A stretch of 48,751 nt of DNA, taken from positions 1 through 48,751 of the forward strand of contig JAUCSE010000035.1 in NCBI GenBank assembly GCA_030445275.1. Direction: 5' to 3'. This stretch comes from Mucilaginibacter sp. (lineage in GTDB: Bacteria; Bacteroidota; Bacteroidia; Sphingobacteriales; Sphingobacteriaceae). Made by a program: the position numbers and the translations under genes. Shown piece by piece: positions 34,313-42,213 of the stretch. The notes below the pieces were generated by a model. It made no database searches, had not been told where the DNA came from, and was given only the letters and a program-made list of their open reading frames with translations. Numbering within the stretch: the stretch's first letter is position 1; each line of letters starts with the position of its first letter.

Positions 34313-34333
34313 TAAATCTTCATTTTACTCATA

Positions 34334-34975
34334 ATGTTAACTACAAATAATAAATACCCATTTTTCGATCTGTCAGAAATTGTTGCCGATACTGATATCC
34401 CTTTTAAGCCTTACCAGCCGTTAAAGCCAATAAAAGCCGGCAATTTTATTCCAGGTTTAAAACTATATAATGATTATGGCCGCTGGCAGCAATTTTTTAA
34501 CGGTGCCGAAACCCATGGTCCGGTTTCATTAAGACATTTGTTAAATAAACCCTTGGTCATTGCTTTTTACTCGCATCACTGGCGCGACCAGGGCTTTAAT
34601 TTATTGAAACAGCTTAATAATGTGCACAATGAAATAAAAGCCAGCGGTGGCAACCTGTTGATCATCAGTGATGAGCGTAGCAGTGAACTGGAAAAGAAAG
34701 CCTGGGAACATAGTTTAACCCTGAATTTTTATTACGACGAGGGTAAAGAAATAGCACAGGCATTCCGGATATATTCCGATAAAGATCCGGTTTGGAACCG
34801 ATTTTCAGGTATTGATGTGAATGTACCTTTATTAGCTACTTATATTGTTAATCCATCAAAGCAGGTTATTTATAGCCATATTGACTGGGATTTTTTAGGC
34901 ACGTTTTCGGCCGGGGATATTGTTTCGTCGGTATACGAATCGGCCCTGATAAGTAATAGTGCAAAATCTGCCTGA
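34334..34975 (+). CDS. Redoxin-fold (AhpC/TSA-like) protein without any cysteine
   Basis: Cytosolic protein of 213 residues with a peroxiredoxin/thioredoxin-like core. There is an extended N-terminal arm (1-45), then [12 protein letters not shown], the strand [16 protein letters not shown] (about 73-88), a helix, [20 protein letters not shown], and a late strand [17 protein letters not shown]. In true peroxiredoxins the FYP...C segment carries the peroxidatic cysteine. Here the equivalent stretch reads [10 protein letters not shown], and the whole protein contains no cysteine at all. A thiol peroxidase role is therefore excluded. It could be a structural, binding or regulatory relative. It is the first main gene after the cysteine-codon leaders, 25 bases before the carbonic anhydrase, probably co-transcribed. 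Confidence 0.75.
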   Translation: MLTTNNKYPFFDLSEIVADTDIPFKPYQPLKPIKAGNFIPGLKLYNDYGRWQQFFNGAETHGPVSLRHLLNKPLVIAFYSHHWRDQGFNLLKQLNNVHNEIKASGGNLLIISDERSSELEKKAWEHSLTLNFYYDEGKEIAQAFRIYSDKDPVWNRFSGIDVNVPLLATYIVNPSKQVIYSHIDWDFLGTFSAGDIVSSVYESALISNSAKSA

Positions 34976-35000
34976 ACGTCATCTTTTTAAAAAGAAAATC

Positions 35001-35618
35001 ATGTCAAACGTAATTGATCATTTAGAAAAAGTGAAGACCAAAGTTCATCAACAGGTGCTTTTGGCCAACCAGGAATATGTAAAACACTTTGGCGACAAAT
35101 CTGAATTAACTATTCCACCAGCTCGTCAGTTTGCTATTTTAACCTGTATGGATGCCCGCCTTGATCCTGCAAAATATGCTGGTTTGGCCGAAGGTGATGC
35201 GCATGTGATCCGCAATGCAGGGGGCCGTGCCAGCGATGATGCCATCCGGTCGTTAGTGATATCGCACAAATTGCTGGGTACAAAGGAGTGGTTTGTTATT
35301 CACCATACTGATTGCGGGATGGCCCTGTTTACTGACGATATTATTCGTGAACTGTTAGCCACAAGCCTTAAGACAGCAACCGTTGATGAAAACGGCTGGC
35401 GAAATACAGAAGAAAACGGAGGTTCGGCAGAGGCCAGGCATATTGCATTTTTGACCTTTAAAAATCTGGAGAAAAGTGTTACTGAAGATGTGGAACGTAT
35501 CAGGAAACATCCTCTGGTGGCAAAAAACATTCCGATTTATGGATACGTTTATGATGTACGCTCGGGCAAATTGATCGAGGTTCCTGAAGCCACTCATGCT
35601 GGCGAGGTTTTAAACTGA
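35001..35618 (+). CDS. Beta-class carbonic anhydrase, Rv1284-like
   Basis: Zinc enzyme interconverting CO2 and bicarbonate in the cytosol. Of 205 residues, the zinc and dyad residues are all present: C49, D51 and R53 in [11 protein letters not shown]102 and C105 in [30 protein letters not shown] between them matches the short bacterial beta-CA branch of M. tuberculosis Rv1284. As I recall, that gene lies next to the sulfate-activation genes cysDN, which would agree with sulfur-linked regulation here. The GTG-started frame at 34959 overlaps the upstream gene; the ATG at 35001 starts a normal N-terminus and is preferred. Co-transcription with the redoxin-fold gene is likely. Confidence 0.9.
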   Translation: MSNVIDHLEKVKTKVHQQVLLANQEYVKHFGDKSELTIPPARQFAILTCMDARLDPAKYAGLAEGDAHVIRNAGGRASDDAIRSLVISHKLLGTKEWFVIHHTDCGMALFTDDIIRELLATSLKTATVDENGWRNTEENGGSAEARHIAFLTFKNLEKSVTEDVERIRKHPLVAKNIPIYGYVYDVRSGKLIEVPEATHAGEVLN

Positions 35619-35718
35619 TCTTTTTTAGCCGCAAAATAATGCAGTGTTTTTAAATTCACTAAGGATGTTAAAATTGATTATTTAGATACCTTAGGGTTTT
35701 ATAACCACTGCAGTATAC

Positions 35719-37167
35719 ATGAAGCTTGAAAAACGTGATTATGATGCCGTGATAGTTGGCTCGGGCCCAAACGGCCTGGCTGCGGCAATTTTATTGCAGC
35801 AAAATGGTCTGTCAGTATTATTGCTGGAGGGTAAAAGCGAAATAGGCGGGGGGCTGCGTACAGCAGAACTTACTTTACCAGGTTATTTGCATGATATATG
35901 TTCGGCAATACATCCACTTGCAGTAGCTTCCCCATTTTTCGAAACACTACCCCTTGAACAGCATGGGCTCGAATATGTATACCCCGAAATAGCAGCCGCG
36001 CACCCATTTGATGATGGCACGGCTGCTATTCTTACAAAATCGGTAGAGGAAACAGCCCAACTGCTTGACACTGATGAGCAGGCTTACCTTAAACTGCTAA
36101 AACCCGTAGTTGAAAATTGGCCCTTGATAGCAGCCGATGTTTTGGCACCGCTGCATTTCCCCAAGCACCCGCTGGCTATGGCGCAGTTTGGGTTAGACGC
36201 ATTAACATCAGCAAGTTTTTTAGAAAAACGTTTTAAAACCCAGGCGGCAAAAGGCTTATTTGGGGGAATGGCCGCTCATTCCATACAGCCACTGAGTAAC
36301 CTGGCCACCTCGGCTATAGCATTGGTGCTGATGTCACAGGGGCATTTAAAGGGCTGGCCTGTTCCTAAAGGTGGGTCAAAACAGATTGCCGGGGCTTTGG
36401 CGTCTTATTTTATATCCTTAGGAGGCAAGATAGAAACTAATTTTTATGTAAAATCATTGGATCAGTTACCATCTTCACATGCGGTTTTGTTTGACATTAC
36501 CCCAAAACAATTATTAAAGATAGCCGGTCACAAATTCTCATCTATATACAAATGGCAGCTGGAACGCTATCGCTATGGTATGGGCGTGTTTAAGGTAGAC
36601 TGGGCCCTGGACGCACCGATACCATTTAAAGCGGAACGCGTTAAACAGGCCGGTACCGTGCATATTGGTAATACCTTTGAAGAAATAGCCAATGGCGAGC
36701 AGCAAATATGGCAAGGCAAACACCCTGAAAAACCTTATGTGCTCCTGGCACAGCAAAGCCAGTTTGATCCATCGCGCGCACCTGAAGGCAAACAAACAGC
36801 CTGGGCTTATTGCCATGTACCCAATGGCTCTGAAAAAGATATGACCAGTATTATTGAGCAACAAGTAGAACGATTTGCTCCAGGTTTCAGGGATACCATA
36901 CTGGCTAAACACACTTTCAACACTACACAACTGGAGGAATACAATCCTAATTACATTGGCGGGGACATAAACGGAGGAGTGATTGATATAGGTCAGTTGT
37001 TTACCCGTCCGGCATTGCGCTGGTCGCCTTATAAAACATCAGCAAAGGGGCTTTATATTTGCTCATCATCAACACCACCGGGAGGCGGTGTGCATGGTAT
37101 GTGCGGTTATCATGCTGCCAAAAAAGCATTGAGTGATATTTGGGGTAAAAAAATAAAGCCATTATGA
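35719..37167 (+). CDS. Phytoene-desaturase-like FAD/NAD(P) oxidoreductase
   Basis: Flavoprotein of 482 residues of the phytoene dehydrogenase-related group (COG1233-like). The dinucleotide-binding motif VIVGSGPNGLAAAILLQQ is near residues 11-28. ELTLPGYLHDICSAIHPL follows, where carotenoid desaturases bind substrate, and the C-terminal FAD segment GLYICSSSTPPGGGVHGMCG is near 440-460. Such proteins are often annotated as carotenoid enzymes, but this branch is distinct from CrtI and its substrate is unknown. It starts 100 bases after the carbonic anhydrase on the same strand and could belong to the same transcript. A hairpin overlaps its stop codon. Confidence 0.85.
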   Translation: MKLEKRDYDAVIVGSGPNGLAAAILLQQNGLSVLLLEGKSEIGGGLRTAELTLPGYLHDICSAIHPLAVASPFFETLPLEQHGLEYVYPEIAAAHPFDDGTAAILTKSVEETAQLLDTDEQAYLKLLKPVVENWPLIAADVLAPLHFPKHPLAMAQFGLDALTSASFLEKRFKTQAAKGLFGGMAAHSIQPLSNLATSAIALVLMSQGHLKGWPVPKGGSKQIAGALASYFISLGGKIETNFYVKSLDQLPSSHAVLFDITPKQLLKIAGHKFSSIYKWQLERYRYGMGVFKVDWALDAPIPFKAERVKQAGTVHIGNTFEEIANGEQQIWQGKHPEKPYVLLAQQSQFDPSRAPEGKQTAWAYCHVPNGSEKDMTSIIEQQVERFAPGFRDTILAKHTFNTTQLEEYNPNYIGGDINGGVIDIGQLFTRPALRWSPYKTSAKGLYICSSSTPPGGGVHGMCGYHAAKKALSDIWGKKIKPL

Positions 37168-37185
37168 TTTTCACAATGGCTTTAT
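37153..37185. terminator. Hairpin at the end of the flavoprotein gene
   Basis: ATAAAGCCATT (37153-37163) and AATGGCTTTAT (37175-37185) pair over 11 bp around an 11-base loop. The 5' arm lies within the last codons of the gene and the stop codon falls in the loop. A-rich flanks allow it to work from either strand, and the GH51 gene converges from the other side. Confidence 0.6.
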
Positions 37186-37195
37186 AAAACAGTTT

Positions 37196-37273
37196 GTCGT
37201 CCTGAGCGTAGCGAAGGATCTACTTTTCAATATGTATGTTTGCGAATAGATCCTTCGCTACGCTCAGGATGAC
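37196..37273. repeat. GTCATCCTGAGCG palindromic element, copy 1
   Basis: The arms GTCGTCCTGAGCGTAGCGAA... (37196-37222) and ...TTCGCTACGCTCAGGATGAC (37248-37273) are complementary with one mismatch, ending in GATCTA/TAGATC on the inner side. A more diverged copy lies at 44415-44492. It lies between convergent genes. Confidence 0.75.
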
Positions 37274-37301
37274 ATGGTGAGGAGAGTATTAGTAGATAAC
37301 A

Positions 37302-38852
37302 TTAATTTAACTCCAGCGTCACTACTGATTTTGCAGGCAGGGTAACTACCAGTTTATCACCATCTTTTTTAGCACCTGTAAAATTGTTCAGATGTATTTT
37401 ATTAGGATCAGCAAAAGTATTTACATTGGTAACATTGGCCGAAGTTAAAATCTGACCGGTTACGGTTGTCCATTTAATATTCTTTAAACTGGTGGTAATG
37501 GTAATAGGCTTATGAATATCAAGGTTAACCAGTGAGATGTGTACCTTTCCGGCAGAATCCTGTGAAGCAGAAGCGTTAACTGCTGGTATTTTCTTCCCAT
37601 CAACTTCGTAATCCGGAACATCCAGTTTTATAGGCAGGTATTTGGCATCCTGGTGCACTTTATACATATCAAATATGTGGTAGGTAGGTGTAAGCACCAT
37701 TTTTTCTTTATCAGTTAAAATAAGTGCCTGTAATACGTTGATGGTTTGTGCCAATGCAGCCATTTTAACACGATCGCTGTGATTGTTAAAAATGTTCAGG
37801 GTTGTACCTGCTATCAGGGCATCGCGCAGGCTATTTTGCTGATATAAAAAGCCCGGTTTGCTCCCTGGTTCTGGGTCTGTCCAAACACCCCATTCATCCA
37901 CAATCAGGGCTACACGTTTTTCAGGGTCATATTTATCCATAATGGCTGAATGTTTATTAACCAGTTCCTCCATTTTCAGGCAATTTACCATGGTTGTAAA
38001 ATATTCAGCTTCGGTAAATTTGGTTGCTGATCCTTTTTTATCCCAGCTACCTGTTGGGATGGTATAATAATGCAGTGATAAACCATACATCATATGTAAT
38101 GGTATATTTTTCATACATACCTCGGTCCAGTTGTAATCGTCGGCATTTGGACCGCTGGCTATTTTTTTAAGTTTTGCACCCGGATAATCCTTGGCAAAAG
38201 AGGCGTAACGTTTAAACTGGTTTACGTAATACTCCGGGGTCATATTGCCACCGCAACCCCAGCTTTCATTACCTACACCCCAAAAGGTTACCTTATAAGG
38301 CTCTTTGCGGCCGTTTTTTATCCTCGCTTGCACTACTGTGCTGGTACTGTTCGAGTTCAGGTATTCGATCCATTTTGACATTTCATCAACTGTACCGCTG
38401 CCTACATTCCCGGCTATATACGGTTCGCATTTTAATAAGCTGCAAAGTTCCAGAAACTCATGTGTACCAAAACTGTTATCTTCGGTTACGCCGCCCCAGT
38501 TGGTATTCACCATACGTGGGCGCTGTGCGGTAGGACCAATACCGTCGCGCCAATGATACTCATCGGCAAAACATCCACCTGGCCAACGCAGGTTGGGGAT
38601 CTTTATTTTTTTCAAAGCATCAACCAGGTCAAGCCTTATACGGTCCTGCTTTTTTACAGGTAACGACTTATCCACCCAAAAACCATCATAAATACCACGA
38701 CCCAGATGTTCGGCAAATTGCCCGTAAATGTGCCTGCTGATGGTCGTTTTTGAATCGTTACTGATGGTAATGGTGCCTGTTTGGCCAAAACTAGTGGCCG
38801 AAAGAAGGCACAGGAGCAAAATACCTGAATAAAAAAGTGTATTCTTTTTCAT
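37302..38852 (-). CDS. GH51 alpha-L-arabinofuranosidase, secreted
   Basis: Retaining arabinofuranosidase of 516 residues that removes arabinose side chains from arabinoxylan, arabinan or glycoproteins. Sec signal peptide (1-24, ending SFGQ), unlike many intracellular GH51 enzymes. Landmarks: HIYGQFAEHLGRGIYDGFW (41-59), the PNLRWPGGCFADEYHWRDGIG block (87-106), acid/base E196 in WGVGNESWGCGG, and nucleophile E320 in LIVDEWGVWTD. A beta-sandwich domain closes the C-terminus. It is monocistronic by position and separate from the glycosidase row, so it probably belongs to plant-polysaccharide use. Confidence 0.93.
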   Translation of the reverse strand: MKKNTLFYSGILLLCLLSATSFGQTGTITISNDSKTTISRHIYGQFAEHLGRGIYDGFWVDKSLPVKKQDRIRLDLVDALKKIKIPNLRWPGGCFADEYHWRDGIGPTAQRPRMVNTNWGGVTEDNSFGTHEFLELCSLLKCEPYIAGNVGSGTVDEMSKWIEYLNSNSTSTVVQARIKNGRKEPYKVTFWGVGNESWGCGGNMTPEYYVNQFKRYASFAKDYPGAKLKKIASGPNADDYNWTEVCMKNIPLHMMYGLSLHYYTIPTGSWDKKGSATKFTEAEYFTTMVNCLKMEELVNKHSAIMDKYDPEKRVALIVDEWGVWTDPEPGSKPGFLYQQNSLRDALIAGTTLNIFNNHSDRVKMAALAQTINVLQALILTDKEKMVLTPTYHIFDMYKVHQDAKYLPIKLDVPDYEVDGKKIPAVNASASQDSAGKVHISLVNLDIHKPITITTSLKNIKWTTVTGQILTSANVTNVNTFADPNKIHLNNFTGAKKDGDKLVVTLPAKSVVTLELN

Positions 38853-38965
38853 GAAAATTTTAGGTTAGTGATTAGTTCAGTAAAGAAAAGAAAAAAAATT
38901 AATAAGTGTTAAAATAACAATAAAAAATTAAATAAATTTTACTACTCCAAAGCAGTAAAGATCAT

Positions 38966-39547
38966 CTACTTGCTTATCGAACTTAAAAAACTCACGAATT
39001 TGTTATTGCTATAATCGGTTGCTCCTGAATGCTGATATACCAGTTTGCCATTTTTATCAAATATCAACGTAGTAGGGATAGTACCATCCATTAAATTATC
39101 CGGAACCTGGCTGGTAAGGGAGTACCAGGGTAAATTAAAATTGTTTTTTTGCAGGAAGCTTTTGGCTTTGGGGTAGTCATTATCTACATCTGCCAAAATA
39201 AAAACCACATTATGATTATTTTTAAATCGCTCATACAAATCATTAACAGAGGGCATTTCGGCAATGCAGGGCGGGCACCAGGTAGCCCAAAAGTTAACAA
39301 ATACCACCTTGCCTTTCAGATCGGCTGTGTTAACTAGCCTGCCTGATGTATCCCTGAAACTAATATTAAACTGTGAGTTAAGGAGGTGTTTTGAAGCTGA
39401 TGGATCAGGAACAGTAGGCTGAAACAGGCCTATATGCATCAGACCCCTGATCATAAAACCTTTTGCCGTTGGGTTAATAATTGTAATAAGAACAATAATC
39501 ATGAACAAGGCATATAATATATTACCCGCGGTTATCTTTCTTTTCAT
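38966..39547 (-). CDS. TlpA/ResA-like thioredoxin-fold protein, membrane-anchored
   Basis: Periplasm-facing thiol-disulfide oxidoreductase of 193 residues. An uncleaved N-terminal helix (about 8-26) anchors it. The AhpC/TSA-like thioredoxin domain follows, with the catalytic pair C91-P-P-C94 in FWATWCPPCIAEMP and a cis-proline region (GTIPTTLIF) near 162. It begins 9 bases after the DUF6691-like YeeE half and is the last gene of the three-gene minus-strand unit 40534-38966. This links a reducing thiol protein to a sulfur-compound transporter, so it may recycle a cysteine persulfide or disulfide on the transporter or its substrate (inference). Confidence 0.88.
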   Translation of the reverse strand: MKRKITAGNILYALFMIIVLITIINPTAKGFMIRGLMHIGLFQPTVPDPSASKHLLNSQFNISFRDTSGRLVNTADLKGKVVFVNFWATWCPPCIAEMPSVNDLYERFKNNHNVVFILADVDNDYPKAKSFLQKNNFNLPWYSLTSQVPDNLMDGTIPTTLIFDKNGKLVYQHSGATDYSNNKFVSFLSSISK

Positions 39548-39556
39548 CCGTTAAAT

Positions 39557-39967
39557 TTAATGCGGAAGTTTGTCGCGCAGTAAGCCATAAATCCAGGTAC
39601 CAGCTATGGCACTGATCAGTGTAATGATGATCACTCCAAAGCCACTGCCTATCTGGGCAAATAGTGGCCCCGGGCAAGCGCCGGTAATGGCCCAGCCCAG
39701 GCCAAATATCAGTCCGCCGTAAACATTACCCCAGTGAAACTTTTTTGTAGGGATTATAATAGTTTCGCCTGATATGGTTTTAGCTTGAAAGCGTTTGATT
39801 AACCAAACGGAAATCATACCCACCACTATGGCGCTCCCAATAATACCATACATATGAAATGATTGCAGCCTGAACATTTCCTGTATCCTGAACCAGGAGA
39901 TAACCTCTGATTTCACCAGCACTATACCGAACAGTAAGCCCGTAATCAAATATTTAATATTACGCAT
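39557..39967 (-). CDS. YeeE/YedE family transporter half (DUF6691 type)
   Basis: Small membrane protein of 136 residues with four helices and the signature GLGWAITGACPGPLFAQIGSG near 90-110, containing the conserved cysteine of the YeeE/YedE (TsuA-like) family. In larger homologues two such halves are fused; here the N-terminal half is the upstream gene. The family transports thiosulfate or related sulfur species through a relay of cysteines. It starts 3 bases after the upstream half's stop, implying coupled translation and a 1:1 complex. Confidence 0.85.
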   Translation of the reverse strand: MRNIKYLITGLLFGIVLVKSEVISWFRIQEMFRLQSFHMYGIIGSAIVVGMISVWLIKRFQAKTISGETIIIPTKKFHWGNVYGGLIFGLGWAITGACPGPLFAQIGSGFGVIIITLISAIAGTWIYGLLRDKLPH

Positions 39968-39970
39968 AGA

Positions 39971-40534
39971 TTAAAGGTGAATAAGGTATGGTAAAATAAA
40001 CCAGGTCATGATAAAACCACCGGCCATAAAACAACAGGTAGCCACTACTGATGGCCACTGCAAGGTAGATATACCCATTATAGCATGACCAGATGTGCAG
40101 CCCCCGGCATACCGGGTGCCAAAGCCCACCATAAATCCGCCAAGAACTACAAAAATAAATCCCCTTAAGGTTAGTAGTTGCTGAAAGCTGAAAATGTCAT
40201 GGGGTAATAGTCCACTAAAATCATTAACACCTTGTTGCCTGAGCAGGGCAGTGGTTTTGGGATTGATATCAACAGCATGGTTTCCGGATAAGTACTGAGT
40301 AGCTATAAATCCGCCGATGATAATGCCAGCCACGAAAAACAGGTTCCAGCTTTCTTTTTTCCAGTCGTATTTAAAAAAGGAAATATTCGCGGGCAAACAA
40401 GCCGCGCAAATATGCCTTAGCGATGATGAAATACCAAGTGCCTTATTACCCATTAATAAAAGGGCAGGTACAACAAGGCCTATCAAGGGGCCGGCTACAT
40501 ACCAGGGCCAGGGGTGTTTTAAAAAATCCATCAT
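39971..40534 (-). CDS. YeeE/YedE family transporter half
   Basis: Membrane protein of 187 residues with about five helices and the family motif GFGTRYAGGCTSGHAIMGIS (about 138-157), which carries the sulfur-relay cysteine. Additional cysteines occur in HICAACLPA (about 41-49) and ATCCF. It is the first gene of the unit YeeE half - DUF6691 half - TlpA-like. The unit is divergent from the duplicated DoxX-like gene, with 111 bases between. In other Bacteroidota such pairs accompany rhodanese or persulfide dioxygenase genes; none is seen here. Two possible initiator codons (MM) differ by one residue only. Confidence 0.88.
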   Translation of the reverse strand: MMDFLKHPWPWYVAGPLIGLVVPALLLMGNKALGISSSLRHICAACLPANISFFKYDWKKESWNLFFVAGIIIGGFIATQYLSGNHAVDINPKTTALLRQQGVNDFSGLLPHDIFSFQQLLTLRGFIFVVLGGFMVGFGTRYAGGCTSGHAIMGISTLQWPSVVATCCFMAGGFIMTWFILPYLIHL

Positions 40535-40645
40535 GACGATCGAGCTTATTATAGCAAAGGTAATATAGTAAATGCAATATGGTTTTACTTGTTGTTTTTA
40601 TACTCCAGATGTATATATTTACTATATACAGACATACATCCGGAA

Positions 40646-41458
40646 ATGCTACGCTTAACGACTGATCAAAAAATATATTTTACGCTTCGCCTGGCTTGTG
40701 CTATGTGTTTTATTGGGCATGGCGCTTTCGGTATCATTACAAAACCAATATGGTGCAATTACTTCGCGGTTATTGGTATTGGCCATGACGAGGCATACCG
40801 ATTAATGCCTGTTGTGGGTACTATTGATATTTTGTTGGGCCTTTCTATGCTTTTTTACCCAACACGCATTATTGCCCTTTGGTTGGTAATATGGGGAATA
40901 ACTACTGCATCAATGCGTCCCTTATCGGGCGAGCCATTTGCTGAGTTTATTGAACGTGCCGGTAATTTTGGTACACCGCTGGTACTTTTACTTTTACAGG
41001 GTGGATTTAAAATACCGGTTAAACATTGGTTTGCCCGCATGAACGATCACATTACTCTTAATGCCCATGAATTAAAAACTATTATCAATTGCTTAAGAGT
41101 ATTAGCATTCCTGCTGTTAGCCGGGCATGGCTGGCTGAATTTTATACAAAAAGTAGGTCTGGTGAATCAATATCATTCCATGGGTTTCCAGGATCCAGAT
41201 AAGGTTGCTCAAATAGTAGGTATATTGGAGATAATTGCCGCCTTGTCGATATTGATCCGTCCTTTTAAAAATTTGTTATTAGTGTTCATCATTTGGAAAA
41301 TTGCTAGTGAGCTTTTTTATCCGCATTACAAAATGCTGGAGTGGATAGAGCGGGGAGGTAGCTATGGTGTGCTTTTAGCTCTATGGTTCGCGGTTAAAAA
41401 AGCGCCATCCGGCTTTATTACATTGCCATTTAAAAGTGCAAACAATTTTGATTATTAA
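40646..41458 (+). CDS. Membrane protein with internally duplicated DoxX-like unit
   Basis: Integral membrane protein of 270 residues with about eight helices. Residues about 15-120 and 150-255 repeat the same plan: a GHG motif after the first helix (FIGHGAFGI and LAGHGWLNF), a GTIDILLG / GILEIIAA segment, and an FIERAGNFG / WIERGGSYG motif before the last helix. The plan resembles DoxX-type four-helix proteins fused in tandem. The exact function is unknown. The TTG-started frame at 40589 is less likely than the ATG at 40646. It is divergent from the sulfur transporter unit and followed by a terminator. Confidence 0.75.
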   Translation: MLRLTTDQKIYFTLRLACAMCFIGHGAFGIITKPIWCNYFAVIGIGHDEAYRLMPVVGTIDILLGLSMLFYPTRIIALWLVIWGITTASMRPLSGEPFAEFIERAGNFGTPLVLLLLQGGFKIPVKHWFARMNDHITLNAHELKTIINCLRVLAFLLLAGHGWLNFIQKVGLVNQYHSMGFQDPDKVAQIVGILEIIAALSILIRPFKNLLLVFIIWKIASELFYPHYKMLEWIERGGSYGVLLALWFAVKKAPSGFITLPFKSANNFDY

Positions 41459-41520
41459 TTGATTAGTATTTAAACAGTAGCACATCGTTTAATTTTATAT
41501 TTCTATAGCTAATTAATCAG

Positions 41521-41550
41521 GGCCGGAAGCATAATTCCCGGCTTTTTGTT
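41521..41550 (+). terminator. Rho-independent terminator after the duplicated DoxX-like gene
   Basis: GCCGG-AA and TT-CCCGGC form a GC-rich stem with one bulge around a short loop (41522-41542), followed by TTTTTGTTT. It lies 62 bases past the stop codon and is the clearest intrinsic terminator of the window. Confidence 0.65.
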
Positions 41551-41586
41551 TATTATTTATTGGTTAATCTTTTTAATTTTACCAGC

Positions 41587-42051
41587 ATGAACACTCCCGA
41601 AGAAAACTTTGCAGCGCTGGGTTTAAACCTGCCACCTGCACCAAAGCCGCTTGGCGTTTATAAACCATGTTTAGTTGATGGCAAATATCTGTATCTTTCA
41701 GGTCATGGCACAGTACAGGATGATGGCAGCCTGATCATCGGTCGTATTGGTGACACGATCAGCCAGGAAGATGGCAAGTTGGCCGCCCGCCAGGTTGGTC
41801 TGGCTATGCTAGCCACTATAAAAGCCAATATTGGCAGTCTTGATAAAGTGAAAAGAGTGATAAAGGTATTAGGTATGGTTAATTGCACACCTGATTTTGA
41901 GAAACATCCTTTTATTATAAACGGTGCCAGTGAGCTTTTTGCCAAAATATGGGGCGAAGAGAATGGAATTGGCGTACGCAGCGCCGTAGGTATGGGATCG
42001 CTACCTGATAATATTCCTGTTGAGATCGAGGCTTTATTTGAATTAGCATAG
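41587..42051 (+). CDS. RidA family protein (YjgF/YER057c/UK114)
   Basis: Trimeric cytosolic protein of 154 residues predicted to hydrolyse reactive enamine/imine intermediates such as 2-aminoacrylate. Features: YLYLSGHGTVQDDGSL (about 37-52), AARQVGLAMLATIKANIGSLDKV in the helix region, the substrate arginine in GVRSAVGMGSLPDNIPVEIEA near the C-terminus, and the final acidic EALFEL. It fits the subfamily with the extended N-terminus (FAALGLNLPPAPKP). The frame opens at a TTG (41560); ATG 41587 is preferred. It lies just before a D-amino-acid PLP enzyme and a dipeptidase, a context that fits detoxifying dehydratase products. Confidence 0.88.
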   Translation: MNTPEENFAALGLNLPPAPKPLGVYKPCLVDGKYLYLSGHGTVQDDGSLIIGRIGDTISQEDGKLAARQVGLAMLATIKANIGSLDKVKRVIKVLGMVNCTPDFEKHPFIINGASELFAKIWGEENGIGVRSAVGMGSLPDNIPVEIEALFELA

Positions 42052-42063
42052 TAGTTTTAGAAA

Positions 42064-42207
42064 TTTTGAGTGGTGAGTTTTTGTCTGAACCATGATTTTC
42101 CTGATTAAAGGATTCATCAGGATTTTTCAACTAAATCGTTTTGTCGTTTTAAAAACTTATTACTCAGTACTCAAAATTCATTACTAAAAGAAACTCACCA
42201 CTCAAAA
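42064..42207. repeat. 144-bp element with 17-bp terminal inverted repeats
   Basis: TTTTGAGTGGTGAGTTT (42064-42080) is the exact reverse complement of AAACTCACCACTCAAAA (42191-42207). Inside is a GTCTGAACC...GGATT...CAGGATT sequence related to the 48516-48600 palindrome. The right arm ends 6 bases before the next start codon, so pairing would bury the translation start. A diverged half-copy of the arm (CAAACTCACCACT) occurs near 47415. There is no coding capacity. Confidence 0.7.
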
Positions 42208-42213
42208 CTAAAA

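Noticed and set aside
34110..34333. Classical intrinsic attenuator (terminator with U-tract) between the cysteine leaders and the redoxin gene
   Set aside because: No GC-rich stem followed by a run of T was found, so a translational mechanism is more likely if control exists.
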